DNA of 64,000 nucleotides from Siphonobacter curvatus (lineage in GTDB: Bacteria; Bacteroidota; Bacteroidia; Cytophagales; Spirosomataceae). Below the pieces are notes generated by a model, which worked only from the letters and a program-made list of their open reading frames with translations, was not told where the DNA came from and did no database searches. Of this stretch, positions 1 to 9,739 are shown in pieces; positions within the stretch are counted from its first letter, which is position 1, and every line of letters starts with the position of its first letter. The position numbers and the translations under genes were made by a program. The stretch covers positions 186,001-250,000 of the forward strand of contig NZ_PTRA01000003.1 in NCBI RefSeq assembly GCF_002943425.1, read 5' to 3'.

Positions 1-501
1 CTTTCCAAGTATTCGGGTTATAACACAAGTGAGAATTTTAGTAATCCTCTGCCCACGAATAACCTAAACCTAAGCCAGGTGGTGTTTATCACTACCGGAG
101 AAACGGCTTCCGCTAGTGAATTACTGATTAACGTACTCAAGCCCTACATGACGGTGAAGCTAGTAGGGGAGACGACCTACGGAAAACCAGCGGGTTATTA
201 CCCTCTTCCGGTTATGAATTATTACGCATTCCCACTCGCCGTCAAGCAAGTAAATGCCAGCAACTACGGTGAATATTACGAGGGACTCCCAGTAGATCGC
301 CAGCAGGCGGATGATGTGACCCGCAACTGGGGGGATCCGCAGGAACTATGCATTAAAGATGCGTTGAGTTTTATTACGACGGGGCAATTCCCGGCTTCAA
401 GCGGAAGGTTAGCTAATTTCAATCCGTATGCCATTCGGGCACATCAGGTTGTGGATTTGCCCGGCGTACTCCTGCGAAAGCCCAATACGCCAAAACTATA
501 A
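1..501 (+). CDS. S41 family C-terminal processing peptidase, C-terminal part
   Basis: The reading frame is open from the first base of the window, so only the last 166 residues are present. The serine protease core is recognisable: the nucleophile lies in the segment TGETASASELL and the general-base lysine in GETTYGKPAGY, the usual Ser/Lys dyad of tail-specific (CtpA/Tsp-like) S41 peptidases. In Bacteroidota such proteins are usually exported and cleave periplasmic or surface proteins. The N-terminal signal and any PDZ domain lie outside the window. A terminator follows the stop codon. Confidence 0.85.
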   Translation, partial: LSKYSGYNTSENFSNPLPTNNLNLSQVVFITTGETASASELLINVLKPYMTVKLVGETTYGKPAGYYPLPVMNYYAFPLAVKQVNASNYGEYYEGLPVDRQQADDVTRNWGDPQELCIKDALSFITTGQFPASSGRLANFNPYAIRAHQVVDLPGVLLRKPNTPKL

Positions 502-522
502 GGGGTAGCCATTTTTAAATAG

Positions 523-554
523 AAAACCTCCAGGCAACGCCCGGAGGTTTTTTC
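523..554. terminator. Bidirectional Rho-independent terminator
   Basis: Inverted repeat aacctcc/ggaggtt at 525-531 and 543-549, followed by six T on the plus strand and preceded by four A, so it can stop both the S41 gene and the convergent outer-membrane protein gene. Confidence 0.8.
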
Positions 555-610
555 ATTAACCTGAAAGTTATCTGTTGTACTGAAAATAAAAGGACGAGTG
601 GGGGAAATGC

Positions 611-1246
611 TTAAAATTTATATCCTACGGAAAGTTGTACCGTCGAATTGCGTAACTGAACCAAGTCGTTGAAGGACATGTCTGAGTTTTTACTGAATGT
701 AAAGTCTTTATTCAGGTTATTGAAGCCATAATTATAGCGACCCCCTACGACGAAATTACCCGCTTCAAATTCCAGTCCGGCTACGCCATCAACCCCTACT
801 TTCTGGAAGGCGTTATTGTAGTTAATGGCAAACCAGCTATTTAAGCCAATCCGGGCATTGGCCAGGTAACTTACCTGAGGACCAGCCACAATTGATACAT
901 TAGGCGTCACGTGAATCTTCGCTAATACGGGTACACTGATCGTGTTCATCGTCACGGAACCAATTCCATTCAAGACCCGAAAGCCCTGACGTGAGTACAA
1001 TAACTCCGGCTGAATACTGAATTTTTCGGCCACGGGAATGTCCGCAAATAGACCCGCGTGGAAATCCGTCCGTCCGTTGACCAGGTTACCCGGCCGGGGC
1101 GATACGATGACATTTGCCAGGTTCACCCCGCCTTTAATTCCAAAGCGAACGCCCTCGGGCTCGCTCGTCGGGCGGTAGCGATAGGACTGGGCATAGGTTA
1201 CAATCATGGAAAGAACAAAGGCTGAAGTGAAGAATAATTTTTTCAT
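611..1246 (-). CDS. Outer-membrane beta-barrel protein (porin-like, PF13568 type)
   Basis: 211 residues. A typical signal peptide (MKKLFFTSAFVLSMIVTYAQ, cleavage after the Ala-Gln region) is followed by the signature GIKGGVNLANV and alternating hydrophobic strands, ending in an aromatic residue (SVGYKF), as expected for a small outer-membrane barrel recognised by the BAM machinery. Family members are abundant in Bacteroidota and mostly of unknown substrate. It is transcribed alone and converges with the S41 gene. Confidence 0.8.
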   Translation of the reverse strand: MKKLFFTSAFVLSMIVTYAQSYRYRPTSEPEGVRFGIKGGVNLANVIVSPRPGNLVNGRTDFHAGLFADIPVAEKFSIQPELLYSRQGFRVLNGIGSVTMNTISVPVLAKIHVTPNVSIVAGPQVSYLANARIGLNSWFAINYNNAFQKVGVDGVAGLEFEAGNFVVGGRYNYGFNNLNKDFTFSKNSDMSFNDLVQLRNSTVQLSVGYKF

Positions 1247-1440
1247 GGCTTATCAGGGAAATACCCGTTTTATTGTTTTCGATGCAAGGTCCGTTAGACG
1301 ATTCAAAAGTGGCTTTGATTTGAATATTTCAAGAATTTCCTGCGTTAAAGAGTGTTAAGCCATTTCTGAAAAAATGTTAAGGAAAAAAGGGAGTTCTGAA
1401 ACTGAGGCGCTAAGCGAAAGGAAACGTTTCAAAAGAACCC

Positions 1441-1477
1441 CAAAAAAGAAAGGGAGTCCATCGATTGATGGACTCCC
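1441..1477 (-). terminator. Terminator of the GDP-fucose synthase gene
   Basis: Arms gggagtccatc (1452-1462) and gatggactccc (1467-1477) form an 11-bp stem with a short loop. On the minus strand the stem is followed by a T-rich tract (1441-1450). Confidence 0.75.
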
Positions 1478-1505
1478 TAGTCAGAATGAGAAAGGAAAAG
1501 CTGCC

Positions 1506-2456
1506 TTAGAGGACGCGAATTTCTTCGTGCTCGACAAATTTTTCGTATACCTTACGAATCCCTTCGGGCAGATCTACGCGGTGCTTCCAGCCTAAGCCAT
1601 GCAGTTTGCTTACATCCATGAGCTTGCGCGGCGTACCGTCGGGTTTCTCGGTATTCCAAACCAGTTCGCCTTCAAAGCCTACGGTTTCTTTCACCAGTTC
1701 AGCCAGGGCTTTAATCGACAAGTCTTCACCCGTACCCACGTTGACAAACTCTTCGCCATCATACTGTTGCATGAGGAAGTAGCAGGCATCAGCCAGATCA
1801 TCCGCGTACAAAAATTCGCGTAAGGGCGAGCCCGTACCCCATACTTCCACCGTGGGGGAGCCATTCACTTTGGCTTCGTGGAATTTGCGGATCAACGCGG
1901 GCAGTACGTGCGAGTTCTGTAAATCGTAGTTATCGTTGGGACCGTAGAGGTTGGTGGGCATGACCGAGATAAAGTTGCGGCCGTACTGACGACGATACGA
2001 TTCGCACATTTTGATGCCCGCGATTTTGGCAATGGCGTAGGGTTCGTTGGTTGGTTCGAGTTCGCTGGTGAGCAGGTACTCCTCCTTCAAAGGCTGAGGA
2101 GCCATTTTCGGATAAATACAGGACGAGCCCAGGAACATTAATTTCTTTACGTCCGTTACGTGAGCCGAGTGGATGACGTTATTCTGGATCATCAGATTTT
2201 CGTAAAGAAAATCAGCTCGGTAGGTGTTGTTGGCCACGATGCCCCCCACTTTGGCGGCGGCTAGAAAGACGTACTCCGGGCGTTCTTCTTCGAAAAACTG
2301 CTGAACGGCTTCTTGGTTACGCAGATCCAGCTCTTTCGAGGTGCGCAGGGCGAAATTAGTGAAGCCCTCCTGCTGGAGTTTGCGAAGAATGGCCGAGCCA
2401 ACCATGCCCCGATGGCCAGCAATATAGATTTTTGCGTTTTTTTCCACGATAGTCAA
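1506..2456 (-). CDS. fcl: GDP-L-fucose synthase
   Basis: 316 residues, the usual length. It is an extended short-chain dehydrogenase that epimerises and reduces GDP-4-keto-6-deoxy-D-mannose to GDP-L-fucose with NADPH, supplying fucose for surface glycans. The Rossmann motif GHRGMVG is at 14-20, the active-site serines at 111-112 (LGSSCIYP), and the YxxxK pair at Tyr140/Lys144 ([10 protein letters not shown]). The partner GDP-mannose dehydratase gene is not in the window. The gene is monocistronic with its own terminator. Confidence 0.93.
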   Translation of the reverse strand: MTIVEKNAKIYIAGHRGMVGSAILRKLQQEGFTNFALRTSKELDLRNQEAVQQFFEEERPEYVFLAAAKVGGIVANNTYRADFLYENLMIQNNVIHSAHVTDVKKLMFLGSSCIYPKMAPQPLKEEYLLTSELEPTNEPYAIAKIAGIKMCESYRRQYGRNFISVMPTNLYGPNDNYDLQNSHVLPALIRKFHEAKVNGSPTVEVWGTGSPLREFLYADDLADACYFLMQQYDGEEFVNVGTGEDLSIKALAELVKETVGFEGELVWNTEKPDGTPRKLMDVSKLHGLGWKHRVDLPEGIRKVYEKFVEHEEIRVL

Positions 2457-2605
2457 CGATTATAATTGGCGGGAAGAGTTACATTTTTCTGCAAAAAACG
2501 AAAACTTTCCTATCTCTGCGTAATTCTTTCGCATTTTTGTATTAGATAATCAGCACGTTAAGAAAATAATTCCCGCAAGTCTGCGTTCCAACCCCTGTAG
2601 AATCT

Positions 2606-3673
2606 ATGCGTATGAGCGTTGATACAACGATAACTAAAATTTCCAGCTTCTGGTTTGTCGCCGGATTATGCGTGTGTCTAAGTCAGACGACTTTCGCCCA
2701 GAATGATTCCATCTTTACGACGGCTAAGAAGCCCCTCATCGAGAAAAGCGGCCGCAAAACGATTCTGGACGAACTGAGCGAAAAAAAGAATAAAATCAAG
2801 GAGGCTTTCAGCAGTAAGGAAAATTTGAAAAAGGCCGCTCTGGAAGGGGTATCGGCTAGTGCAGGTGTGAACTCTCCACTCGGGGAACTTAACAGTGACG
2901 GATTACCGGCCGATCTGGGATTGAAAGTATCGCACCGAACGAAGAAAAGCGGGAAAAAGAAAATCAACAAATTCGCGGCTAGCGAGTACGAGGGCATTCC
3001 CATTACCCATATTACCAATCGACTGGGCTCAGGCGAACGCGTAACCATTGAAGAGTTTTTTGTACTTAAAACCTACCAGGCTCCCAGCGTCTACGTTCGA
3101 GATATTCACTGGTTTGACTACCGGGCACACCGGATTCTGACGACTTTGATCAAAGACAAAGAATACGCCCAGATTCTGCACGGTCCCTACCGACGATTCC
3201 GGGGTGAACACCTGGAAGAAGAGGGTTATTATTATATGGGCACCAAACACGGTCGCTGGGAAAAGTACGGTAAGGATGTGGACGGAGATGAGGGACTGTC
3301 GGATAAACAGATCTATGAAAAAGGTTTTCCCAACGAATCGGTTATCACGTATTACGATGCGAATCAAACCAAAATCAAGGAAGTGATTCCCAAAATGCAC
3401 GGAAAGTACAGTGGCCTGTACCGTTCGTTTTACGAGGGAGGGCAGCTCAAAGAAGAGGGGACGCTGGATGATTCCGTACGCGTGAAACTTTGGCGGGAGT
3501 ATCATCAGTTCGGTTCGGGTGGGCGTACCAAACGGGATATTCAGTACGGAAAAGACAAGTACGAAGCTATTGAAGGCACGGTGCTGCGGGAGTATGACAA
3601 CCGGGGTAAACTGGTGTACGAAAACAAAAACAAGGGCAAAAAAGAGGAGGAAGTGGAAGGAGACCGTTTCTGA
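2606..3673 (+). CDS. Secreted protein with MORN-like (YwqK-type) repeats
   Basis: 355 residues. An N-terminal signal peptide ends near ALFAQN-type residues 28-32 (TTFAQN). Residues about 200-330 carry repeated Gly-Trp/Tyr segments of the MORN-variant type (HGRWEKYG, HGKYSGLYRSFYEGGQLKEEG, YDNRGKLVYENK). Such repeats are typical of the YwqK family and probably serve in binding. Residues 70-130 are Lys-rich and low in complexity. The ATG six bases further in (2612) is an equally good start. No function can be assigned. A second protein in this window (26944-28755) ends in similar repeats. Confidence 0.7.
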   Translation: MRMSVDTTITKISSFWFVAGLCVCLSQTTFAQNDSIFTTAKKPLIEKSGRKTILDELSEKKNKIKEAFSSKENLKKAALEGVSASAGVNSPLGELNSDGLPADLGLKVSHRTKKSGKKKINKFAASEYEGIPITHITNRLGSGERVTIEEFFVLKTYQAPSVYVRDIHWFDYRAHRILTTLIKDKEYAQILHGPYRRFRGEHLEEEGYYYMGTKHGRWEKYGKDVDGDEGLSDKQIYEKGFPNESVITYYDANQTKIKEVIPKMHGKYSGLYRSFYEGGQLKEEGTLDDSVRVKLWREYHQFGSGGRTKRDIQYGKDKYEAIEGTVLREYDNRGKLVYENKNKGKKEEEVEGDRF

Positions 3674-3850
3674 AACAGCCTTGGGTGGTACGCCAATTTA
3701 GCCCTAAATGAACGTGAGAGGATACGGTTCTGAGGCTGAAAATTAACTCGTGGGAGAGCGGGAAGCCTGGAACAAAGTCCGATTTTACGCATAGAAACCC
3801 TTAAATATTCACGAAACTAGGCTGTTCTGGAAAAAATGATTTTTCTACCG

Positions 3851-3881
3851 TTGTAAAAATCAGCAGATTGGCCTAACTTTG
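3851..3881 (+). promoter_or_regulatory. Bacteroidota-type promoter of the DUF177-rpmF operon
   Basis: TTG (3851-3853), 20 bp, then TAACTTTG (3874-3881), a full match to the -7 TAnnTTTG element. The predicted start lies only about 15 bases before the DUF177 start codon. Confidence 0.6.
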
Positions 3882-3899
3882 CGAGCCTTTTTGACAGAG

Positions 3900-4463
3900 A
3901 TGAGTAATCCAAAGGAATTACGCCAATACGATATTGATATTCTCCAGCTCGAAAACAAGCATTACGACTTTCATTTCGAGGGAGGTAACGAATTTTTCGC
4001 TGCTCTGGATCAGAATCTGATTTCAAAAGGAGCTTTTAAAGCGAAAGTAGGTCTGGACAAATCGTCCACGATGCTGCAACTGAGTTTTGATATTGCCGGT
4101 AGCTACGAACTCATCTGTGACCGTAGTCTGGATCCTTTCGAGGAACCGTTTCAGACGAAGGAGAAGCAGATTCTAAAGTTTGGAGATAAGGCAGAGCAAC
4201 TCTCGGATGAAATCGAAATTATTCCCTGGGAAACGGCTACCGTAAACATCGCCCGCTTCCTGTTTGATTTCATCGGCTTAACCGTCCCCATGAAAAAGCT
4301 ACATCCCCGGTTTCGTACCGCAGAGAGCGATGAAGAGGACGAAGAAGCTACCGCCGAAATTCTGGTGTATTCATCGGCTAAGCCCGAAGAAAACGCCGAA
4401 CCCGAGGTAGATCCCCGCTGGGAAGCCCTGAAAAAGTTGAAAAATGGTTCGAAAGGATCCTGA
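3900..4463 (+). CDS. DUF177 (YceD-like) family protein
   Basis: 187 residues from the ATG at 3900. A TTG 21 bases upstream is inside the predicted -7 promoter element and is unlikely as the start. The acidic protein (N-terminus MSNPKELRQYDIDILQLE; C-terminal DEEDEEA) belongs to the YceD/DUF177 family that is nearly always encoded directly upstream of rpmF. In other bacteria YceD has been linked to 23S rRNA accumulation. The family's usual cysteines are reduced here to one (YELICDRSLDPFEEPF). It is probably cotranscribed with rpmF, 80 bp downstream. Confidence 0.8.
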   Translation: MSNPKELRQYDIDILQLENKHYDFHFEGGNEFFAALDQNLISKGAFKAKVGLDKSSTMLQLSFDIAGSYELICDRSLDPFEEPFQTKEKQILKFGDKAEQLSDEIEIIPWETATVNIARFLFDFIGLTVPMKKLHPRFRTAESDEEDEEATAEILVYSSAKPEENAEPEVDPRWEALKKLKNGSKGS

Positions 4464-4510
4464 TTTCAGCCCTGATTAAGCGTATTCATATCGATCAATA
4501 GCTAACAAAC

Positions 4511-4527
4511 AGCCGCCTGTAGCGGCT
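4511..4527 (+). promoter_or_regulatory. Small hairpin in front of rpmF
   Basis: AGCCGC (4511-4516) and GCGGCT (4522-4527) pair around a 5-base loop 16 bases before the rpmF start codon. There is no T tract, so it is not a terminator. It may protect the mRNA end or affect translation; a role is not shown. Confidence 0.35.
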
Positions 4528-4543
4528 CATAATTAAGAACAAC

Positions 4544-4738
4544 ATGGCACACCCTAAACGCCGTCACTCCAGCACCCGTCGTGACAAACGCCGGACTCAT
4601 GATAATCTGACCGTAAAACAATTGGCAACGGATGCCACTACGGGCGAAGTACACCTTTACCACCGGGCTCACGTACACGAAGGAAATCTGTACTACCGCG
4701 GTAAAGTGGTAGTTGAGAACTACAAAGCCAACGCCTAA
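4544..4738 (+). CDS. rpmF: 50S ribosomal protein L32
   Basis: 64 residues, very basic, beginning [20 protein letters not shown], the classic L32 start. It is a large-subunit protein near the peptidyl-transferase region. The zinc-binding cysteines of some L32 proteins are absent, so this is the Cys-minus form. The DUF177-rpmF-plsX-fabH order links ribosome and membrane-lipid synthesis, as in many bacteria. Confidence 0.96.
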   Translation: MAHPKRRHSSTRRDKRRTHDNLTVKQLATDATTGEVHLYHRAHVHEGNLYYRGKVVVENYKANA

Positions 4739-4860
4739 GTACGGGCGTTAGAAATGGTTAATTGCTGGGTATTCATTGGAGATGAGAGGTTTGACCACTC
4801 CGGTCAACTTCTACCGGTGAACTATCGGCAATTAACCATTTATTTTTTTGGCGAATCCCT

Positions 4861-4868
4861 TAATTTTG
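4861..4868 (+). promoter_or_regulatory. Possible -7 promoter element for plsX
   Basis: TAATTTTG matches TAnnTTTG 25 bases before the plsX ATG. No clear TTTG lies 19-21 bp upstream, so only the -7 half is supported. Confidence 0.4.
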
Positions 4869-4893
4869 CCCGCCACCAAAATTGGTTACCTGG

Positions 4894-5829
4894 ATGAAGA
4901 TTGCTGTTGATGTTATGGGGGGTGATTTTGCCCCAAAAGCGATTGTAGAAGGAGCATTGCTGGCTGCTAATGAATTAACCGAGCAAGTTCGAATCGTATT
5001 GATTGGAAATCAGGCGGATATTCAGGAAGTCTTAGGTGAACGAACGTTACCGGCTACGATCGAAATTGTACATACCACCGAAGTGATTGCCATGGGCGAG
5101 CATCCTACCAAGGCCCTTTCTCAGAAGCCCAATTCCAGCATTGGAGTTGGGTTTAAACTTTTGAAAGAGCGAGTCGTAGATGCTTTCTGCTCGGCTGGCA
5201 ATACGGGAGCGATGCACGTAGGGGCTCTCTTTAGCGTGAAAGCTGTTGAAGGACTCATTCGGCCCGCTATCGTGGGTTTTGCTCCGCAGGTTTCGGGTAA
5301 AATGGCCGTTTTGCTGGATATTGGTGCCAATGCCGACTGCAAGCCCGAAATGCTTGAACAATTCGGTGAAATTGGTTCCCTATATGCACAGTATACCCAC
5401 GGTGTCGATAATCCTCGCGTAGCACTGGTGAATATTGGTGAAGAAGAACAGAAAGGATCACTCGTAGCTCAGGCGGCTCATCAGTTGATGAAAGCCACCA
5501 AGAAGTACAACTTTATCGGTAACCTCGAAGGTAAAGAGCTGTTTACGGATAAGGCAGATGTGATTGTTTGTGATGGATTTACCGGAAACGTCATTTTAAA
5601 AATGGGCGAATCCATTTATGATATTCTCAAAAGCCGGGGTGTGGACGACGAATTTGTCAACCACATGAATTACGAAGCCGCGGGCGGAAGCCCTATTTTA
5701 GGCGTGAATGGAAACGTCATTATTGCTCACGGTATTTCTTCCCCGCTAGCGATTAAGAGTATGATTCTATTAGCCAAACGGCAAGTCGAATCAGACGTAT
5801 ATACGAAGATCAAGCAAGCGTTAAGTTAG
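4894..5829 (+). CDS. plsX: Phosphate acyltransferase PlsX
   Basis: 311 residues from the ATG at 4894 ([20 protein letters not shown], the family's diagnostic N-terminus). PlsX turns acyl-ACP into acyl-phosphate, the donor for PlsY in phosphatidic acid synthesis, at the inner face of the membrane. Conserved segments [17 protein letters not shown] and [13 protein letters not shown] are intact. An upstream TTG in frame at 4882 is less likely as the start. A terminator-like hairpin separates it from fabH. Confidence 0.95.
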   Translation: MKIAVDVMGGDFAPKAIVEGALLAANELTEQVRIVLIGNQADIQEVLGERTLPATIEIVHTTEVIAMGEHPTKALSQKPNSSIGVGFKLLKERVVDAFCSAGNTGAMHVGALFSVKAVEGLIRPAIVGFAPQVSGKMAVLLDIGANADCKPEMLEQFGEIGSLYAQYTHGVDNPRVALVNIGEEEQKGSLVAQAAHQLMKATKKYNFIGNLEGKELFTDKADVIVCDGFTGNVILKMGESIYDILKSRGVDDEFVNHMNYEAAGGSPILGVNGNVIIAHGISSPLAIKSMILLAKRQVESDVYTKIKQALS

Positions 5830-5837
5830 CAAAGTGA

Positions 5838-5880
5838 GCACGAATCCGCCGACGTATGGGCAGTGGCTTCGTGCTTTTTT
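5838..5880 (+). terminator. Terminator-like hairpin between plsX and fabH
   Basis: GCACGAA (5838-5844) pairs with TTCGTGC (5868-5874) and is followed by six T. It ends 16 bases before the fabH ATG, so it would either end the rpmF-plsX transcript or attenuate readthrough into fabH. Confidence 0.55.
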
Positions 5881-5895
5881 GCTTTAGAATACACT

Positions 5896-6882
5896 ATGAA
5901 AATCACTGCAGCGATCACGGGCGTTCACGGATACGTGCCTGACTACATATTGACGAATGAAGAACTTTCGACAATGGTAGATACTTCAGACGAATGGATT
6001 ACGAGTCGTACGGGCATCAAGGAGCGTCATATTCTCAAAGGCGAAGGACAAGGTACTTCGGTCATGGGCATTGAAGCAGTGAAGGGCTTACTGGCCAAAA
6101 CGAATACGAAGCCGGAAGAAATAGATTTGTTGCTGTGTGCAACGGTTACTCCCGATTACGTATTTCCTTCAACGGCCAATCTGATTGCAACGGCTTGTGG
6201 TCTGGGTCACGTACCCAGCTTCGATTTAGGAGCGGCTTGCTCGGGCTTTGTCTATGCACTGACCATTGGCTCTCAGTTCATCGAAACCGGTAAATACCGC
6301 AAAGTCATTGTTGTGGGAGCGGATAAAATGTCATCCATCGTTGATTATCAGGATCGGACGACGTGTGTGCTGTTTGGTGACGGAGCCGGAGCTGTTTTGC
6401 TCGAACCCAATGCCGATGGATATGGTATTGTAGACTCGAAAGTTTATTCGGATGGAGCCGGTGTGCAACACCTGTACCAAAAGGCGGGGGGGAGTAAGTA
6501 TCCACCCACGCTAGAAACGGTACAGAACCGCGAGCACTTTGCCCGTCAGGAAGGGCAGGCGGTATTCAAATTCGCCGTGGTACGAATGGCCGAGGTAGCC
6601 GCCGAAATCATGGAGCGAAATCAATTGACCAGCGAAGAGATTGCCTGGCTGGTACCTCACCAAGCCAATAAACGCATCATCGATGCGACGGCTCAACGCA
6701 TGGGCATTGGGCCCGAAAAGGTAATGCTTAACATTCACAAGTACGGTAATACCACCGCAGCTACGATTCCACTGTGTTTGTGGGATTACGAAAGCCAACT
6801 CAAGAAAGGCGACAATCTGGTACTGGCTGCCTTTGGCGGTGGGTTTACCTGGGGTGCCGCTTTAGTAAAGTGGGCGATCTAA
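5896..6882 (+). CDS. fabH: 3-oxoacyl-ACP synthase III
   Basis: 328 residues from ATG 5896. FabH condenses acetyl-CoA with malonyl-ACP and so starts fatty-acid elongation. The catalytic triad is visible: Cys115 (GAACSGFVY), His255 (VPHQANKR) and Asn285 (GNTTAATIP). The C-terminal [13 protein letters not shown] segment is also typical. The start 33 bases upstream lies inside the preceding terminator and is rejected. Confidence 0.95.
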   Translation: MKITAAITGVHGYVPDYILTNEELSTMVDTSDEWITSRTGIKERHILKGEGQGTSVMGIEAVKGLLAKTNTKPEEIDLLLCATVTPDYVFPSTANLIATACGLGHVPSFDLGAACSGFVYALTIGSQFIETGKYRKVIVVGADKMSSIVDYQDRTTCVLFGDGAGAVLLEPNADGYGIVDSKVYSDGAGVQHLYQKAGGSKYPPTLETVQNREHFARQEGQAVFKFAVVRMAEVAAEIMERNQLTSEEIAWLVPHQANKRIIDATAQRMGIGPEKVMLNIHKYGNTTAATIPLCLWDYESQLKKGDNLVLAAFGGGFTWGAALVKWAI

Positions 6883-6930
6883 CTTTCTGTACGCATCTTT
6901 CCTGATGTTCATCAGGCTTTGAATACGAAG

Positions 6931-6966
6931 AAAGTAGCCAGCAGAAATCCTGGCTACTTTTATTAT
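6931..6966 (+). terminator. Terminator after fabH
   Basis: AAAGTAGCCAG (6931-6941) and CTGGCTACTTT (6950-6960) form an 11-bp stem with an 8-base loop and a T-rich tail. Confidence 0.75.
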
Positions 6967-7039
6967 CAAATACCTTGGTTCCGGTTCACGGAATATCCGT
7001 TTGGAATCCAGCAACTCAAGCATTCAAAAATTCTCCTTC

Positions 7040-7603
7040 ATGGCAACGACCGCAGACATTAAAAACGGCCTGGTCATTAATTACAATAACGACCTGTTCC
7101 AAATTGTCGAATTCTTACACGTGAAACCCGGTAAAGGCCCTGCTTTCGTACGTACGAAACTGCGAAACCTCACCACGGGTCGGGTTATTGATAACACGTT
7201 CAACTCCGGCGTAGCGATTTATCCAGTACGGGTAGAACGTCGTACGTTCCAGTTTCTTTACAAAGACGAGACGGGTTACAACTTCATGGATAATGAAACG
7301 TTCGATCAGATTACGCTGGACGAAAAACTCGTGGAAGGGGCTGATCTGATGAAAGAAGGCCAGAACGTTGAAATTCTGATCAATACGGAAACGGAAGCTC
7401 CCTTAACGATGGAATTACCTCCCTTTGTTGAACTGGAAGTAACCTACGCTGAGCCCGGTATCCGCGGGGATACGGCCAACTCCCCCAAGAAACCCGTAGA
7501 AGTAGAAACGGGTGCTAAAATCATGGTACCTCTGTTTATCGAGCAAGGTGAAAAAATCCGGATCGATACCCGTACCTACGATTACGTAGAACGCGTAAAG
7601 TAA
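7040..7603 (+). CDS. efp: Elongation factor P
   Basis: 187 residues from ATG 7040. EF-P relieves ribosome stalling at polyproline stretches. The KOW-like N-terminal domain carries Lys32 in the loop KPGKGPAF, the residue modified in many bacteria. OB-type domains follow, ending in RIDTRTYDYVERVK, a typical C-terminus. No epmA/epmB-like modification gene is seen nearby. It directly precedes accB and accC, a common arrangement. Confidence 0.95.
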   Translation: MATTADIKNGLVINYNNDLFQIVEFLHVKPGKGPAFVRTKLRNLTTGRVIDNTFNSGVAIYPVRVERRTFQFLYKDETGYNFMDNETFDQITLDEKLVEGADLMKEGQNVEILINTETEAPLTMELPPFVELEVTYAEPGIRGDTANSPKKPVEVETGAKIMVPLFIEQGEKIRIDTRTYDYVERVK

Positions 7604-7657
7604 TACCGCCAGTCGGCCTGTACGCGTCGACTCTTCAAGACCGAAAATTCATTCACA

Positions 7658-8131
7658 ATGGAAACCAAAGACATACAACATCTACTTGATTTCATCGCCC
7701 AATCTGGATTGGACGAAGTAAACATTGAAACGACTGACCTGAAAATCAGCGTGAAGCGTTACGCGGGTGTAGCAGCCCCCGTGGCGGCTCCAGCTCCGGT
7801 AGCCGCCCCCGCTGCCGCTCCGGCTCCGGTAGCTACTCCGAGTGCTCCGGCGGCTCCGGCCCAGCCTGCAGCGGCGGCGGAAGCTTCCAACCTGATTACG
7901 GTTAAGTCGCCCATGATCGGTACGTTCTACCGGGCGGGTAGCCCCGATGCTCCGGCATTCGTGGAAGTAGGTACGGAAATCAAGCCTGGTAAAGTAGTTT
8001 GTGTGGTTGAAGCCATGAAACTTTTCAACGAAATCGAGTCAGAAGTATCCGGCCGTATCGTGAAAGTACTGGTTGAAAATGCCACGCCGGTTGAATACGA
8101 CCAGCCTCTGTTCTTAGTTGAACCTGTGTAA
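7658..8131 (+). CDS. accB: Biotin carboxyl carrier protein of acetyl-CoA carboxylase
   Basis: 157 residues. A short N-terminal domain is joined by an Ala/Pro-rich flexible linker (about 39-75) to the biotinyl domain. The biotin-accepting Lys121 lies in the canonical VVEAMKLFNEI motif, and the thumb region TFYRAGSPDAPAFVEVG is present. It carries the carboxybiotin between AccC and the carboxyltransferase to make malonyl-CoA. It is followed by accC in the same operon. Confidence 0.95.
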   Translation: METKDIQHLLDFIAQSGLDEVNIETTDLKISVKRYAGVAAPVAAPAPVAAPAAAPAPVATPSAPAAPAQPAAAAEASNLITVKSPMIGTFYRAGSPDAPAFVEVGTEIKPGKVVCVVEAMKLFNEIESEVSGRIVKVLVENATPVEYDQPLFLVEPV

Positions 8132-8134
8132 GTT

Positions 8135-8220
8135 AGTTTTCTGTTTTCAGTCGTCCGTTTTCACTAGGAGCGGGCGGTGATTTTATCGAATACAGAAAAC
8201 CGAAAACTGCAAACTGAAAA
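8135..8220. repeat. Inverted-repeat element between accB and accC
   Basis: The 90-base spacer holds a perfect 9-bp inverted repeat GTTTTCTGT (8136-8144)/ACAGAAAAC (8192-8200). It also has TTTTCAGT (8144-8151) matched by ACTGAAAA (8213-8220), which ends next to the accC start. The left half resembles that of an element in the rpmH leader (GTTATCCGTTGTCAGT, 26655). Possibly a small repetitive or translational-control element. Confidence 0.5.
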
Positions 8221-8221
8221 G

Positions 8222-9562
8222 ATGTTTAAGAAGATATTGATTGCCAACCGTGGCGAGATTGCCCTGCGGATCATCCGTACCTGTCGGGAAATGGGTATTA
8301 AAACGGTGGCTGTATACTCGACTGCCGATCGCGAAAGTCTGCACGTACGTTTTGCGGATGAGGCAGTATGTATCGGGCCTCCGCCAAGTCGCCAGTCTTA
8401 TTTAAGTATCCCCAATTTGATTTCAGCGGCTGAAGTAACCGGTGCGGATGCCATTCACCCCGGTTATGGATTCCTTTCGGAAAATGCCGAGTTTTCGCAA
8501 ATCTGCCGCGAATACGGAATCAAGTTCATTGGCGCTACTCCCGAGCAAATCAATTCCATGGGTGATAAGGCTACGGCCAAGGCAACCATGAAAGCCGCTG
8601 GTGTACCGGTTATCCCCGGTTCCGACGGTTTGCTGGAATCCCTTGAGCAGGGAATCGAGTTAGCCCGTGGTATTTACCCCGTCATCATCAAGGCTACGGC
8701 CGGTGGAGGTGGACGCGGTATGCGGGTCATTCGCAGCGAAGAAGAATTTGAAAAAGCCTGGCACGACGCTCGTACGGAATCGGCGGCGGCGTTCGGCAAC
8801 GATGGTCTGTACATGGAGAAATTCGTGGAAGAACCCCGTCACATCGAAATTCAGATCGTAGGAGATCAATTTGGTCGGGTATGCCACCTGTCCGAACGCG
8901 ATTGCTCCATCCAGCGTCGTCACCAGAAACTGGTCGAAGAAACGCCTTCTCCCATCATTACGCCGGAGTTACGGGCAAAAATGGGTGAAGCGGCCATCAA
9001 AGGAGCATCCGCCATCGGTTACGAAGGAGCGGGTACCATTGAGTTCCTCGTCGACAAACACGGTAACTTCTACTTCATGGAAATGAATACCCGTATTCAG
9101 GTTGAACACCCGATTACGGAAGAAGTAACCGATTTCGATTTGATCAAAGAACAAATCAAAGTGGCCGCCGGTGTACCCATTTCAGGTCAGAGCTACAGTC
9201 CGAAACTGTACTCCATGGAATGTCGCATCAATGCCGAAGATCCCGGACATAATTTCCGTCCGGCTCCCGGCAAAATCACGACGCTGCACCTGCCCGGTGG
9301 ACATGGCGTACGGATTGACAGCCACGTATACGCGGGTTACACCATTCCGCCGAACTATGATTCCATGATTGCCAAGGTGATCGTAACGGGTCAGAGTCGG
9401 GAGGAAGTGATTACGCGGATGAAACGGGCTCTGTCGGAATTCGTCATCGAAGGCGTAAAAACGACGATTCCTTTCCATTTGCGACTCATGGACGATCCGT
9501 CCTTCCAAAGCGGACAGTTCACGACGCAATTCCTCAATGACTTCGATTTCAGCGGACTTTAA
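8222..9562 (+). CDS. accC: Acetyl-CoA carboxylase, biotin carboxylase subunit
   Basis: 446 residues from ATG 8222 ([18 protein letters not shown]). An ATP-grasp enzyme that carboxylates biotin on AccB with bicarbonate and ATP. Visible landmarks are the glycine-rich lid [12 protein letters not shown], the [17 protein letters not shown] segment, the metal-binding [15 protein letters not shown] and the C-terminal domain ECRINAEDP. Length and motifs are standard. The upstream in-frame ATG at 8177 lies inside the repeat spacer and is not used. Confidence 0.97.
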   Translation: MFKKILIANRGEIALRIIRTCREMGIKTVAVYSTADRESLHVRFADEAVCIGPPPSRQSYLSIPNLISAAEVTGADAIHPGYGFLSENAEFSQICREYGIKFIGATPEQINSMGDKATAKATMKAAGVPVIPGSDGLLESLEQGIELARGIYPVIIKATAGGGGRGMRVIRSEEEFEKAWHDARTESAAAFGNDGLYMEKFVEEPRHIEIQIVGDQFGRVCHLSERDCSIQRRHQKLVEETPSPIITPELRAKMGEAAIKGASAIGYEGAGTIEFLVDKHGNFYFMEMNTRIQVEHPITEEVTDFDLIKEQIKVAAGVPISGQSYSPKLYSMECRINAEDPGHNFRPAPGKITTLHLPGGHGVRIDSHVYAGYTIPPNYDSMIAKVIVTGQSREEVITRMKRALSEFVIEGVKTTIPFHLRLMDDPSFQSGQFTTQFLNDFDFSGL

Positions 9563-9586
9563 GAGTCAACTGCTAGGGATACTGAA

Positions 9587-9616
9587 AAAGGCTGGAGCGA
9601 TCCAGCCTTTTTTTAT
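9587..9616 (+). terminator. Terminator after accC
   Basis: AAAGGCTGGA/TCCAGCCTTT with a 4-base loop, followed by T7. It closes the efp-accB-accC operon. Confidence 0.85.
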
Positions 9617-9739
9617 GGCTTGAAAGTCCGCAAACTGGCCGCACTTTCGTTCCAGATGATCCTATTTTCAGGCTCAATGGTAGCGGGATCGCCCTTCGCA
9701 AATTATATTTACAAAATTCCCTACCAAAAAGATAGATTA

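Noticed and set aside
1374-1595. 73-codon plus-strand ORF at the end of fcl
   Set aside because: Very Lys-rich, includes the fcl terminator and the antisense of fcl; not a plausible protein.
7770-7890. Repetitive GC-rich stretch in accB as a tandem repeat
   Set aside because: It is the normal Ala/Pro linker of the biotin carrier protein.
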